This document shows positions 38,672-47,228 of a DNA stretch of 50,846 nt, piece by piece. The notes under the pieces are model-generated. The model was given only the letters and a program-made list of their open reading frames with translations. It did no database searches and was not told the DNA's origin. Position numbers and translations under genes: made by a program. The stretch comes from Coriobacteriia bacterium (GTDB taxonomy: Bacteria; Actinomycetota; Coriobacteriia; Coriobacteriales; Atopobiaceae), in NCBI GenBank assembly GCA_003150175.1, contig QAKZ01000030.1, positions 1 to 50,846 on the forward strand. Reading direction: 5' to 3'. Position 1 is the stretch's first letter. Each line of letters starts with the position of its first letter.

Positions 38672-39531
38672 CTCGAGTGCTTCGTGAACCTGTACCACTT
38701 CGATATGCCCGCGTATCTCTTCCGCCGCGGCGGATGGGAGAACCGCGAGGTCGTCGAGGCGTACGCGAACTACGCCGAGAAAGCCTTCCGCGCCTTCGGC
38801 AAGGAGATCCGCTGCTGGTTCACCTTCAACGAGCCCATCGTGGAGCCCGACCAGCGCTATCAGAACGGCGTCTGGTACCCGTGCCTGCACAACTTCAACC
38901 GTGCGAAGGCCGTGCAGTACAACATCTCGATCGCGCACAGCCTCGCCGTGGCGGCCTACCGTCGCGCGAAGGCCGACGGCTGCATGCTCGACGACTCGCG
39001 CATCGGCCTCATCAACTGCTTCACCCCGCCCTATACCCGCGAGAACCCGAGCGAGGCCGACCTCGAGGCCGTCCGCATGACCGACGGCATAAACAACCGC
39101 TGGTGGCTCGACCTCGTGACCGAGGGCAAGCTCCCCGCCGATATCCTGGCCGACTTCGCGGCGCGCGGCGTCGAGCTGCCCGTCCGCCCGGGCGACGAGC
39201 AGATCCTGGCCCAGGGCAAAGTCGATTGGCTCGGCTGCAATTACTACCACCCCGAGCGCGTCCAGGCGCCCTCGCGCGACGTGGACGAGGCCGGTTGCCC
39301 GGTCTTCGCGGAGCCGTATGTCTGGCCGGAGGCAAAGATGAACGAGTCCCGCGGCTGGGAGATCTACCCCAAGGGCATTTACGACTTCGGCATGAAGCTC
39401 AAGAACGACTACCCTGGCCTGGAGTTCTTCGTGTCCGAGAACGGCATGGGTGTCGAGCGCGAATGGGAGCTCCGCGATCCCGCCACCGGCGAGATAGCCG
39501 ACGATTACCGCATCGAGTTCGTCCGAGAGCA
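38672..39531 (+). pseudogene. GH1 glycosidase fragment (6-phospho-beta-glucosidase type)
   Basis: About 287 residues of a family 1 glycoside hydrolase. Homology starts at ECFVNLYHFDMPAYL; the first 110 or so residues of a normal enzyme are missing, and there is no start codon with an SD. Both catalytic Glu motifs remain (WFTFNEP and FFVSENGMG). The C-terminal 80-100 residues are lost: at about nt 39528-39535 the frame passes from REHLAW straight into a PTS EIIC membrane protein. The parent gene would have cleaved phosphorylated beta-glucosides imported by the adjacent PTS. It is unlikely to be active. Confidence 0.8.
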
Positions 39532-40470
39532 CCTTGCCTGGATCGCGTGCGCCATCGCGTGCGTGGTCGTCGGAATCTCGTCGTTCGTCGTCATGATGCC
39601 GCAGGCGGTCACCGCGACCCTCGGCAACATCCTCGTGGCCACCAACGCCACCGATAAGCTCGCCGAGTCCATCAGCGTCAACGTTTCCGACCTGAGCGTC
39701 AAGCTCGCCGACGGCTATGCCCTCATGGGTGTCGAGGCCTCCGGCGTGCTCTCGACCTCCTGCACCGGCACGAACGGCCTGTTCGGCGCAATCATCGTCG
39801 GGCTTCTTGCCGTGACGCTCTTCATCAAGCTCTCCGGCGTCGAGAAGCTCAAGGTCAACCTGGGCGAGGGCGTGCCGCCCGCGGTCGCCGACTCCTTCAA
39901 CGTCATGATCCCGATGCTGCTCACCATCTCTGTCTGCGGCATCGTGGCCGCCGTGCTCGCCGCTGCGTTCGGCACCGACCTCATGACCATCATCTCGACC
40001 TGCATCGCCGCCCCGCTCAAGGGCATCATGAACGCCAGCCCGTGGGCGGTCGTCGTGATCTACACCCTCGCGAACCTGCTCTTCTGCCTGGGCATCCACC
40101 AGTCCACGATCTCGGGCGTCCTCGCCGAGCCGATTCTCACCATGCTCATCGTCGACAACATGGCCACCTTCGCCTCCGGCCAGCCCATCCCCGCCGATCA
40201 CTACATGAACATGCAGATCGTGAACTCCTTCGCCCTCATCGGCGGCTCCGGCTGCACCCTCGCCCTGCTGCTCGACACGTCCGTCTTCTCGAAGAGCAAG
40301 TCCAGCAAGACCGTGGCAAAGATGGCCATCCTCCCGGGCCTCTTCAACATCAACGAGCCCGTCATCTACGGCTACCCGATCGTGTTCAACCTCCCGCTGA
40401 TGATTCCGTTCGTCCTCGTGCCCGATCTCTTCATCGCCGTGACCTACGGCCGCATCGGCGCCGCTGGGCG
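39532..40470 (+). pseudogene. PTS lactose/cellobiose-family EIIC fragment fused to GH1
   Basis: About 310 residues of a sugar-transporting EIIC, in frame with the preceding GH1 piece. EIIC features are ASPWAVVVIYTLANLLFCLG, then FNINEPVIYGYPIVFN, the conserved substrate-site region. The first membrane helices and the last 70 or so residues are missing. After about 40465 the frame reads unrelated residues (GRPSRSPSYPRV) to a TGA at 40544 that overlaps the EIIB start. Two sharp junctions on one open frame suggest deletions or an assembly join. Confidence 0.78.
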
Positions 40471-40542
40471 CCCCTCGCGGTCACCGAGTTACCCAAGGGT
40501 TACCGTAATCGCACGGTGCACGTCCTCAGAAAGGGGATCGCA

Positions 40543-40845
40543 ATGAAGAATATCCTGCTCGCCTGCAACGCCGGCATGTCCACGAGCCTCCTCGTCCAAA
40601 AGATGCAGGCCGAGGCCAAGGGCCAGGGCCTCGACGTCAGCATCGCCGCCTACCCGCTCAACAAGGCCCTCGAGCACGTCGACACCGCCGACGTGCTTCT
40701 CCTCGGCCCGCAGATCGCCTATGCAAAGAAGGACGCCGAGGCGGCCGCTGGCTCCACGCCCGTCGCCGTCATCGCCATGGTCGACTACGGCCGCATGAAC
40801 GCAAAGAAGATCCTGGCCGACGCCCTCAAGCTGATGAGGGAGTAG
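40543..40845 (+). CDS. PTS lactose/cellobiose-family EIIB
   Basis: A 100-residue phosphocarrier with the phosphorylated Cys at position 8 in LLACNAGMSTSLL. It passes phosphate from EIIA to the sugar at EIIC. GAAAGGGG precedes the ATG. The gene is intact even though the neighbouring EIIC is not, so it may serve another EIIC or be on the way to loss. EIIA follows after 4 bases. Confidence 0.93.
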   Translation: MKNILLACNAGMSTSLLVQKMQAEAKGQGLDVSIAAYPLNKALEHVDTADVLLLGPQIAYAKKDAEAAAGSTPVAVIAMVDYGRMNAKKILADALKLMRE

Positions 40846-40849
40846 GACG

Positions 40850-41191
40850 ATGGCTGACGAGACCACGAGCACCGAGCAGCCCCTCGACATGGAGGAGGTC
40901 TGCTTCCAAATCATCGCCAACGTCGGCATGGCCAAGTCGATGTACATCGAGGCCATCGGCAAGGCCAAGGAAGGCGACCTCGACGGGGCGCGCGAGCTCA
41001 TCAAACAGGGCTCCGACGCCTTCGTCGAAGGGCACAATGTCCACCTGCAGCTCCTCGCCAACGACGCCGGCGGCAAGTCCGTCGAGTTCTCGATGCTGCT
41101 CATGCATGCCGAGGACCAGCTCATGGGCGCCGAGACCTTCCGCATCGTCGCGGAGGACTTCATCGACGTCTACGAGCGCCTGGGCAAGTAA
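40850..41191 (+). CDS. PTS lactose/cellobiose-family EIIA
   Basis: A 113-residue three-helix phosphocarrier of the LacF/ChbA type. The phospho-His lies in LLMHAEDQLM, and FQIIANVGMAKSMYIEA near the N-terminus is typical. It accepts phosphate from HPr and passes it to EIIB. It is intact, directly downstream of EIIB and followed by a terminator. Confidence 0.93.
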   Translation: MADETTSTEQPLDMEEVCFQIIANVGMAKSMYIEAIGKAKEGDLDGARELIKQGSDAFVEGHNVHLQLLANDAGGKSVEFSMLLMHAEDQLMGAETFRIVAEDFIDVYERLGK

Positions 41192-41248
41192 CCCGCATTC
41201 GGCTCCGCAAACGACGTTCGGCGATAACGCCGGTTATTGAACAATGTG

Positions 41249-41291
41249 GAAAACCCCGCAAACAGTCCTTCGCGCTGATTGCGGGGTTTTC
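41249..41291 (+). terminator. Terminator after the PTS genes
   Basis: A perfect 13-bp stem (GAAAACCCCGCAA with TTGCGGGGTTTTC), a 17-base loop and a T tract within the arm. The A-rich 5' arm makes it usable from both directions. Confidence 0.85.
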
Positions 41292-41349
41292 TGCGCCGCG
41301 GCGTGGCGTAGACTCGAAGGCCCATGGCGACGAGAAGGGAAGATGCTCG

Positions 41350-42825
41350 ATGAGGTTCGGCGGGTCATTTGCAAGGAAACTGGGCGCCGCGCTCGCGGTG
41401 GCGGTGCTCGCGCTCTCGCTCGGCGCGCCGGTGGTGGCGCGCGCGGAGGATGCCGCGTCGCTCCCAGTCTCGGTTGACGGCGAGCAGCTCTACAACCCGA
41501 CCCCCGCCCCCGAGACCAACACCCCGGCCGGCATCCTCGTCGACCGCGACAACGGCCAGGTTCTCTTTGCCAAGGACGCCGATGCCCGGCGCTACCCGGC
41601 CTCGACCACCAAGATCATGACGGCGCTGCTCGTGCTCGAGCACGGCAACCTCGACGACGTCGTCACGGTGCAGGCGGACGATTTCTCGGCGCTCGATGCG
41701 GACAGCATGCGCAGCGGCCTGCAGGCCGACGAGCAGATCACCGTGCGCGATCTTCTCGCTTGCCTGCTCCTCCCCTCCGGCAACGATGCCGCCTACGTGC
41801 TCGCCCGCTATGTCGGCGGCACCTGGCAGGACTTCGTCGGCATGATGAACGCCAAGGCTGCCGAGCTCGGCTGCGAGGACACGCACTTCGCGAACCCCTG
41901 TGGCCTGCACAACGACGACCACTACACCACGGCGCGCGACCTGTGCCGCATCTTTGAGGAGGCGCTCCAAAACCCGACGTTCGTCCAGATCGCGGGCAGC
42001 GCCACCTGCGAGCTTCCCGCCACGAACAAGAACCCGGCCCGCGAGCTCGAAAGCACGGACTTCCTGGTCGATCCCTCGAGCGACGCCTACGCCGGCGGCA
42101 TCGTGACCGCCGGAAAGACGGGCTACACGCTCGAGGGCGGCAAGTGCCTCGTCGCCGCCGCCCAAAAGGACGGCCGTCACCTGGCCGCGGTCACGCTCGG
42201 CGGTGCGAACGACGCCGGTTACGATGAGCCGACCTCGAACTTCTATGGCATGCGCGACCTCCTCAACTGGGGCTTCGATGCCTGGCAGGACGCGACGGTG
42301 GTGAGCGGCGGAGAGGAGCTCGGCCGCGTCCCCGTCACGCTCTCGGAGGATGGGACGCAGGTGGGGGCGGTCGCCGCCGGGGAGGTCTCGGCGTTCGTGC
42401 CCGCCGGGCTCACGCTTGCCGACCTGACGATCGAAACTCAGATACCTGATGAGCTCACGGCGCCGGTCCAGCAGGGCGCGTCGCTCGGCGAGGCGAGCAT
42501 CTCGTACCAGGGCCGCTACCTCGGCAGCGTGCCCGTCCAGACCGAGGCGTCGCTCAGCTGGTCGCTGAAGCTCTTTGTCCAGGATTGGCTCGCGGTGCCG
42601 GAGCACCTGCTGCTGGTCGCCGCCGTCATTGTGGCCGTCATCCTCGTGATGTGCGCGATCGTGAACCTCGTCCGCCGCGCAAAGAGGCGCCGTGAGGCCG
42701 CGGACGCGAGCCAGGGCTCGGGCATGGCCTTCGACCAGGCATCTGGGCCGATCGCGGGCTCGGGCACCGGCTCGAATGCGCGCTCGAAGGCACGCCCGAG
42801 CTCCGGCAAGCACTTCAAGAGCTAG
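41350..42825 (+). CDS. D-alanyl-D-alanine carboxypeptidase (peptidase S11)
   Basis: A 491-residue low-molecular-mass penicillin-binding protein that trims the terminal D-Ala of peptidoglycan stems. The signal peptide covers about 1-32 (ALAVAVLALSLGAPVVARA). The active-site motifs are STTKIM (SxxK), SGN (LPSGNDAAYV) and KTG (AGKTGYTLEGG). A PBP5-like C-terminal domain follows (about 310-400), then one membrane helix (about 418-440) and a Ser/Ala/Gly-rich cytoplasmic tail. All catalytic residues are present. A GC hairpin follows the stop. Confidence 0.95.
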   Translation: MRFGGSFARKLGAALAVAVLALSLGAPVVARAEDAASLPVSVDGEQLYNPTPAPETNTPAGILVDRDNGQVLFAKDADARRYPASTTKIMTALLVLEHGNLDDVVTVQADDFSALDADSMRSGLQADEQITVRDLLACLLLPSGNDAAYVLARYVGGTWQDFVGMMNAKAAELGCEDTHFANPCGLHNDDHYTTARDLCRIFEEALQNPTFVQIAGSATCELPATNKNPARELESTDFLVDPSSDAYAGGIVTAGKTGYTLEGGKCLVAAAQKDGRHLAAVTLGGANDAGYDEPTSNFYGMRDLLNWGFDAWQDATVVSGGEELGRVPVTLSEDGTQVGAVAAGEVSAFVPAGLTLADLTIETQIPDELTAPVQQGASLGEASISYQGRYLGSVPVQTEASLSWSLKLFVQDWLAVPEHLLLVAAVIVAVILVMCAIVNLVRRAKRRREAADASQGSGMAFDQASGPIAGSGTGSNARSKARPSSGKHFKS

Positions 42826-42828
42826 CCG

Positions 42829-42849
42829 AGCGCCCGTACTCCGGGCGCT
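42829..42849. terminator. Hairpin between convergent genes
   Basis: An 8-bp stem (AGCGCCCG, loop TACTC, CGGGCGCT) just after the carboxypeptidase stop. There is no strong T run. Confidence 0.45.
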
Positions 42850-42907
42850 TCGCGGGGCGCCAACCTTGATGCGCCCCGCCCTGCCGTGCCTGATCTCATC
42901 ACGGGCC

Positions 42908-44071
42908 CTACCGCGCCAAGCCGAGCCGGCGGAAGAGCGGCAGGCGGACGACCTGGTCGATCGCGAGCATCAAGGCCAGGAGCAAAAGGCTCGCTGCCGT
43001 GCCGACGCCGATCAGGTGGACGGACGTGAACCAGGGAATCTTGTAGAGGGACACGAGCCACCCGTACAGCTCCCCGAGCCAAAGCGGCATCGTGAGCGAC
43101 TGCAGGATATAGAACCCGAGGACGCTCTTCGCCGCCCTGCACACGGGGGCGTCGAGGGGCTTCTTCGCGCGTTCGCGGCTCGTGCACGACCGTGCAAAGA
43201 GGACCGCGGCGACCGCCGTGCAGAACGCGAGCGCCGACGTCGACTTGAACGAGGTCGCCGCCATGAGGTCGAGCTCGCGCGCGTGGGCGAGGGCCGTCTC
43301 GACCCCGAGCGAGGCCGCGACGGTTGCGACAAGAAACGCGCTCGCCGCCCGGCGGCCGAGCCTCACCGACGAAACCTCCCCGCCGACCACGAAAGCCGCG
43401 AGATAGGTCACGGCGCTCATGAGCTTGCGCCAGTCACCGAGCCCGCGGTCGACGTCGCCCTGGTCGACAAAGGCGATGTAGGCGTTGACGGCGAACACCG
43501 CGACGACGAAGACCGCGGCGACCGCTCGCCATGCGGCGGGCTTTTGCTCGAGGCGCGCCTTCGCCCAGCCGATCGCGGGCGCCAAGACCATAAGCACAAG
43601 GTAGACCCATATGAACTCGAGCCCACCAAGAAGCCCGGGCAGGTTCTCGGGCGTCGCATCCTCGATGGGGACCACGAAGGCGCTCACGGCGAGAACCGCC
43701 ACGACGTAGAACGCGATGGTCGCGAGCAGCGGCGCCGCGCGCCGGGCGGCCTTCCGCGCTTGGGCGCGCCAATACCCGGGGCAGTCCGGGCCGTTGCCGG
43801 TCTCCTTCGCCGCCGCGACGGCCGCGGGGATCAAAAAGAGCCCCGAGATGCAGAAGAACACGTTGTTGCCGAAGGACCCCAGGAGGTTGATGAACCCGAG
43901 CAGCGGCGCCGCGATGGGGTTGTCGATGATCCCGTCGCCCGGTCCCGTGCCGTAGCCGCCGGTCATCGCCGAGAACCAGGGCATGAAGGTGTGGAAGATC
44001 GCGATGGACGCCGCCGCCACGAGGCGCAGCGCCTCCACGCGCGGGTCCCGCTCCTTCTTTCCGTTCGCCAA
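42908..44071 (-). CDS. Acyltransferase-3-like membrane protein
   Basis: A 387-residue polytopic protein with about ten helices. The N-terminal EALRLVAAASIAIFHTF resembles acyltransferase-3 (OafA/WecH) proteins, where the His in the first helix is catalytic; NNVFFCISGLFL supports this. It probably moves acyl groups onto a surface sugar or wall component; the target is unknown. The start is TTG with AAGGAGG 4 bases upstream. It is divergent from the phosphate transporter operon. Confidence 0.8.
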   Translation of the reverse strand: MANGKKERDPRVEALRLVAAASIAIFHTFMPWFSAMTGGYGTGPGDGIIDNPIAAPLLGFINLLGSFGNNVFFCISGLFLIPAAVAAAKETGNGPDCPGYWRAQARKAARRAAPLLATIAFYVVAVLAVSAFVVPIEDATPENLPGLLGGLEFIWVYLVLMVLAPAIGWAKARLEQKPAAWRAVAAVFVVAVFAVNAYIAFVDQGDVDRGLGDWRKLMSAVTYLAAFVVGGEVSSVRLGRRAASAFLVATVAASLGVETALAHARELDLMAATSFKSTSALAFCTAVAAVLFARSCTSRERAKKPLDAPVCRAAKSVLGFYILQSLTMPLWLGELYGWLVSLYKIPWFTSVHLIGVGTAASLLLLALMLAIDQVVRLPLFRRLGLAR

Positions 44072-44328
44072 CGCGCCTCCTTGGGTGCTCGCGTGCTTGC
44101 GCTCGGCCGGCCATGGGTATCGGGGACGGCCTTCGAGTAACGAACATTGAGTATAAGGTAGGCGTGCGCGCCCGGTGGGGCAGGGGCCCGTCGGGTGGGC
44201 GCGGCCGCACAGGCCCGCTGCACCTCGCCCCGTTCATGCAGCTCGGTCTCATGCCGTCGCGCCTCGTCCCCGCCCCGTTCCGGCAGCTCCGCGCGATCGC
44301 TTCTTGTCCCGGGCTTCTTTCCGCGCGC

Positions 44329-44431
44329 GAATGTAAGCTGAATGTAAGCGTTTGCCTTACATTCGGGTTCCGAGCTTACATTCAGCCATGTTTCCGGCTC
44401 TTTACGCTATCCTAATCGAGTGCTTACATTG
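44329..44431 (+). promoter_or_regulatory. Cluster of five TGTAAGC-type sites upstream of pit (Pho-box-like)
   Basis: GAATGTAAGC occurs at 44329-44338 and 44340-44349, exactly 11 bases apart in direct repeat. Reverse-orientation copies lie at 44355-44364, 44374-44383 and 44422-44431 with one or no changes. PhoB/PhoP regulators bind direct repeats with 11-bp phasing, and the downstream genes are a phosphate transporter and its DUF47 partner. Binding by a phosphate-response regulator is therefore likely but unproven. The rest of the 415-base gap shows no gene. Confidence 0.6.
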
Positions 44432-44486
44432 GCATGACAGTACAGGGGCGCAGCGTTTCTTCGCGCATGTGTGGAAAAGAGTGCAC

Positions 44487-45536
44487 TTGATTACCCTCCC
44501 TGAGTTCTTCGGCCTTTTGGCCTCGAACCCCTTCCTCGTCCTCGTCATGGTGCTTATCCTCGGCACCATCTTCGTCAACGGCGCTACCGACGCGGCCAAT
44601 GCCATCGCAGAGGTCGTCGGCACCCGATCGATGGACATCGACGACGCGATCCTGATGTCCGTCATCTGCAACTTCATCGGCCTCGTCGCTATGACCTTCA
44701 TCTCGACCGCCGTCGCGGACACGATCTCCGGCATGGTCGACTTTGGCGGCGACTCCCACCTCGCCATGATCGCGCTGGCGGCCTCGACCGTCGGCATCGT
44801 CGCCTGGGGCGTCGCGGCATGGGTTTTCGGCATCCCGACCTCCGAGTCGCACGCGCTCATCGCCGGCCTCACCGGCTCGGCGCTCGCCGTCTCCGGCGGC
44901 CTCGACGGCGTGAACATGGGCGAGTGGGCCAAGGTCATCTATGGCCTCGTCCTCTCCACCGTCCTCGGATACCTCGCCGGCTGGGCCATCGCGAAGATCA
45001 TCCCCATCGCCTGCGCGAACGCCGATCGCCGCCGCGCGAACAATTTCTTCGGCAAGATGCAGATCGCCGGCGCCGCGGGCGTCGCCCTCATGCACGGCGC
45101 GCAGGACGGCCAGAAGTTCATGTCCACCGCCATGCTCGCCATCGCGCTCTCCATGGGCAAGACCGTCGGCGACATGGGCGGCTTCCCGCTGTGGATCGAG
45201 GTGCTCTGCGCCGGCGTGATGGCCATCGGCACCGCCATCGGCGGCAAGAAGATCATCAAGAAGGTCGGCATGGAGATGGTCCAGCTCGACAAGTACCAGG
45301 GCTTCTCGGCCTCGATCTCCGCGACTATCTCGCTTTTCATCGCGACCGTCACCGGCCTGCCCGTCTCGACCACCCACACCAAGACCGCGGCCATCATGGG
45401 CGCCGGCGCCGCCAAGGACATGCGCTCCGTCAACTGGGGCGTCTGCAAAGAGATGGTCCTGACCTGGATCTTCACCTTCCCCGGCTGCGGCCTCATCGGC
45501 TACGTCCTCGCCAAGCTCTTCCTCGTGATCTTCTAA
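44487..45536 (+). CDS. PiT-family inorganic phosphate transporter
   Basis: A 349-residue membrane protein with about ten helices and the two signature repeats of the PiT family (GTIFVNGATDAANAIAEVVGT and GLPVSTTHTKTAAIMGAG). It takes up phosphate with a cation. The start is uncertain: TTG 44487 is used because GGAAAAGAG lies about 5 bases upstream; in-frame GTGs at 44481 and 44469 are alternatives, and 44352 would overlap the operator cluster. DUF47 follows after 67 bases. Confidence 0.94.
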   Translation: MITLPEFFGLLASNPFLVLVMVLILGTIFVNGATDAANAIAEVVGTRSMDIDDAILMSVICNFIGLVAMTFISTAVADTISGMVDFGGDSHLAMIALAASTVGIVAWGVAAWVFGIPTSESHALIAGLTGSALAVSGGLDGVNMGEWAKVIYGLVLSTVLGYLAGWAIAKIIPIACANADRRRANNFFGKMQIAGAAGVALMHGAQDGQKFMSTAMLAIALSMGKTVGDMGGFPLWIEVLCAGVMAIGTAIGGKKIIKKVGMEMVQLDKYQGFSASISATISLFIATVTGLPVSTTHTKTAAIMGAGAAKDMRSVNWGVCKEMVLTWIFTFPGCGLIGYVLAKLFLVIF

Positions 45537-45603
45537 TCGATCAGACCAAACGACTTCCCACCCGACCGGCCCATCCGGCCACGTCAAAGACAAGGAGCAC
45601 ATC

Positions 45604-46236
45604 ATGGCCCGCACCAAGAAGGAAGACGAGTTCTACACCCTCCTCAAGGAGTTCGCCGCCCTCATCGTCGAGACCTCCGAGGAGTACGCCGGCATCGTCC
45701 ACGACTTCCCGAACTCGATCAGCCGCGTCCCGCAGATGAAGGTCTACGAGACCAACTGCGACGACCGAGTGAAGACGATCATGGGCAAGCTCTACACCTC
45801 CTTCATCACCCCGCTCGACCGCGAGGACATCTCCGAGCTGGCGCTGGCCATGGACAACGTCGTCGACGCCATGTATGGCGTGACCATGCGCATGGACCTC
45901 TTCAACATCCAGGACTCGCGTCTCGAGGCCGACCAGATCGCCGATCTCACCGTTCGCGCGGTCAAGGAGATGCAGGAGATGATCTGCCGCCTGCCCGAGT
46001 ACGGAAAGAAGCCCGAGCCCGTCATGGAGAAGGCCATCTCGGTCGGCGACATCGAGGACGAGGGCGATACCGTCTACCAGAACGCCCTGCGCCGCCTCTT
46101 CCGTGGCGAGCCCGCCGCGGCAGATGGCAAGTACGCCGTCACCTGGCTGCGCATCTTCGACCGTATGGAGCAGGTCCTCGACGCCTGCGACGACGCCGCC
46201 GGAATCGTTCGCGCCGTCATCATGAAGTCTGCGTAG
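45604..46236 (+). CDS. DUF47/PhoU-like accessory protein of the PiT transporter
   Basis: A 210-residue all-helical protein of the DUF47 (TIGR00153) family, related to PhoU and normally encoded next to PiT transporters, where it modulates uptake. The pattern ITPLDREDISELALAMD, followed by paired helices, is typical. SD AAGGAG precedes the ATG. It is in the same operon as the transporter and is followed by a long hairpin. Confidence 0.93.
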   Translation: MARTKKEDEFYTLLKEFAALIVETSEEYAGIVHDFPNSISRVPQMKVYETNCDDRVKTIMGKLYTSFITPLDREDISELALAMDNVVDAMYGVTMRMDLFNIQDSRLEADQIADLTVRAVKEMQEMICRLPEYGKKPEPVMEKAISVGDIEDEGDTVYQNALRRLFRGEPAAADGKYAVTWLRIFDRMEQVLDACDDAAGIVRAVIMKSA

Positions 46237-46307
46237 TCACCCGCGTGCCGGCTCTGGCCGGCAAGCCGGGGAGGGCACGAGCTTTTCGAAAACCGTTGGT
46301 TATGTTG

Positions 46308-46359
46308 AGGGACGGGCGCGAGCTTTCCGAATCGCTTCGGATAGCTCGCGCCCGTCCCT
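46308..46359. terminator. 24-bp stem hairpin after the DUF47 gene
   Basis: Arms 46308-46331 and 46336-46359 pair at 23 of 24 positions around a TCGC loop. It is followed by TAGTTCTTTTC, a weak T run. A partial copy of the left arm (CGAGCTTTTCGAA) lies about 30 bases upstream. It is likely a terminator; the length is unusual. Shortly after it, GTAATTGCCCT is repeated in tandem (46378-46401). Confidence 0.65.
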
Positions 46360-46474
46360 TAGTTCTTTTCGCCCCCCGTAATTGCCCTCGTAATTGCCCT
46401 TGTAATGGGCGCATGCGAGATTTCGCGCGGAAAGCTCGCTCGTCTTTCCAAGTCGGCGGGGTACCATTCGAAGC

Positions 46475-46852
46475 ATGGAAAAAGAAGACCTCACATACAG
46501 GGATTACGCCGCGTTCGCGCGGTTGTCGCTCGACGAGCTCGCCGAGCAGTGCGACGTGCAGGTGTTCCGCGCGACGGGCCCGGGCGGCCAGGGCGTGAAC
46601 ACGACCGACTCCGCCGTGCGCACGACACATGCACCGACCGGCATCACCTTCGTGTCTCGCGAGTCCCGCAGCCAGTTCCGCAACCGTCGGCTGTGCCTCC
46701 AGAAGATCCACGACGAGCTCGCCCGGCGCGCACGGCCTCCCAAGGTCCGCCACAAGACCAAGCCGACGCGCGCCTCCAAAGAGCGCCGCCTTGCCAGCAA
46801 GCGCCTCCGCTCGCAGGTAAAGAAGCTCCGTCGCCGCCCCACGGACGAGTAG
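46475..46852 (+). CDS. ArfB-like peptidyl-tRNA hydrolase (ribosome rescue)
   Basis: A 125-residue class I release-factor-like protein without codon-recognition domains. The catalytic GGQ is at residues 37-39 (TGPGGQGVN), followed by [12 protein letters not shown]. The C-terminus is a Lys/Arg-rich helix (about 88-121), as in ArfB (YaeJ), which inserts in the mRNA channel of stalled ribosomes. It would release stalled peptides. The SD is weak. Size and tail fit ArfB better than PrfH. Confidence 0.88.
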   Translation: MEKEDLTYRDYAAFARLSLDELAEQCDVQVFRATGPGGQGVNTTDSAVRTTHAPTGITFVSRESRSQFRNRRLCLQKIHDELARRARPPKVRHKTKPTRASKERRLASKRLRSQVKKLRRRPTDE

Positions 46853-46941
46853 CTCGAGGGCCTGCGGGTTTTGGTTGTTGTTCGCGGAAGCACGGCCTTC
46901 CATGGCTTGAGCGCCATCATGTTATAGGGTCGTGAGTATAG

Positions 46942-47075
46942 TTCAATCATTTACCTACACCAAAACATGTAAGTAAAAGATTGAACCATCTACAAAACCC
47001 CAGTTGGCAAGAAGTTCGGGGGCTTCTCGCCCTGATTTACCTACAGGAAAACATGTAAGTAAAAGTTTTAATCAT
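46942..47075 (+). repeat. 134-bp direct repeat, left copy, with three hairpins
   Basis: About 90% identical by eye to 48369-48502. It contains an 18-bp-arm hairpin (46942-46985, two mismatches), a central hairpin around AGAAG and CTTCT, and a second TTTACCTACA / TGTAAGTAAA hairpin (47036-47063). It is AT-rich, unlike the surrounding genome. It lies downstream of the nuclease gene. Confidence 0.85.
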
Positions 47076-47084
47076 ATATAGTCA

Positions 47085-47228
47085 TCAGTCAAAATCGGGC
47101 AAGGGCGTCGGGCAGATGCGGAGAATCTGATGCAGCCGCCGGATCATCGACGACCCGTGCTTGTCCATGCGGGCGCAGAGGCCCTGAAGCAAGCGCCGGA
47201 CCGATGCCACCTGCGCTCGGTCATATCC
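47085..47228 (-). pseudogene. C-terminal fragment of an unknown protein
   Basis: After the nuclease stop codon a different frame reads about 47 residues of protein-like sequence (YDRAQVASVRRLLQGLCAR, then IRRLHQILRICPTPLPDF) to a TGA at 47085, with no start of its own. Regular Arg and Leu spacing suggests an amphipathic helix. It looks like the tail of a gene cut by insertion of the nuclease unit. No family is recognised. Confidence 0.35.
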
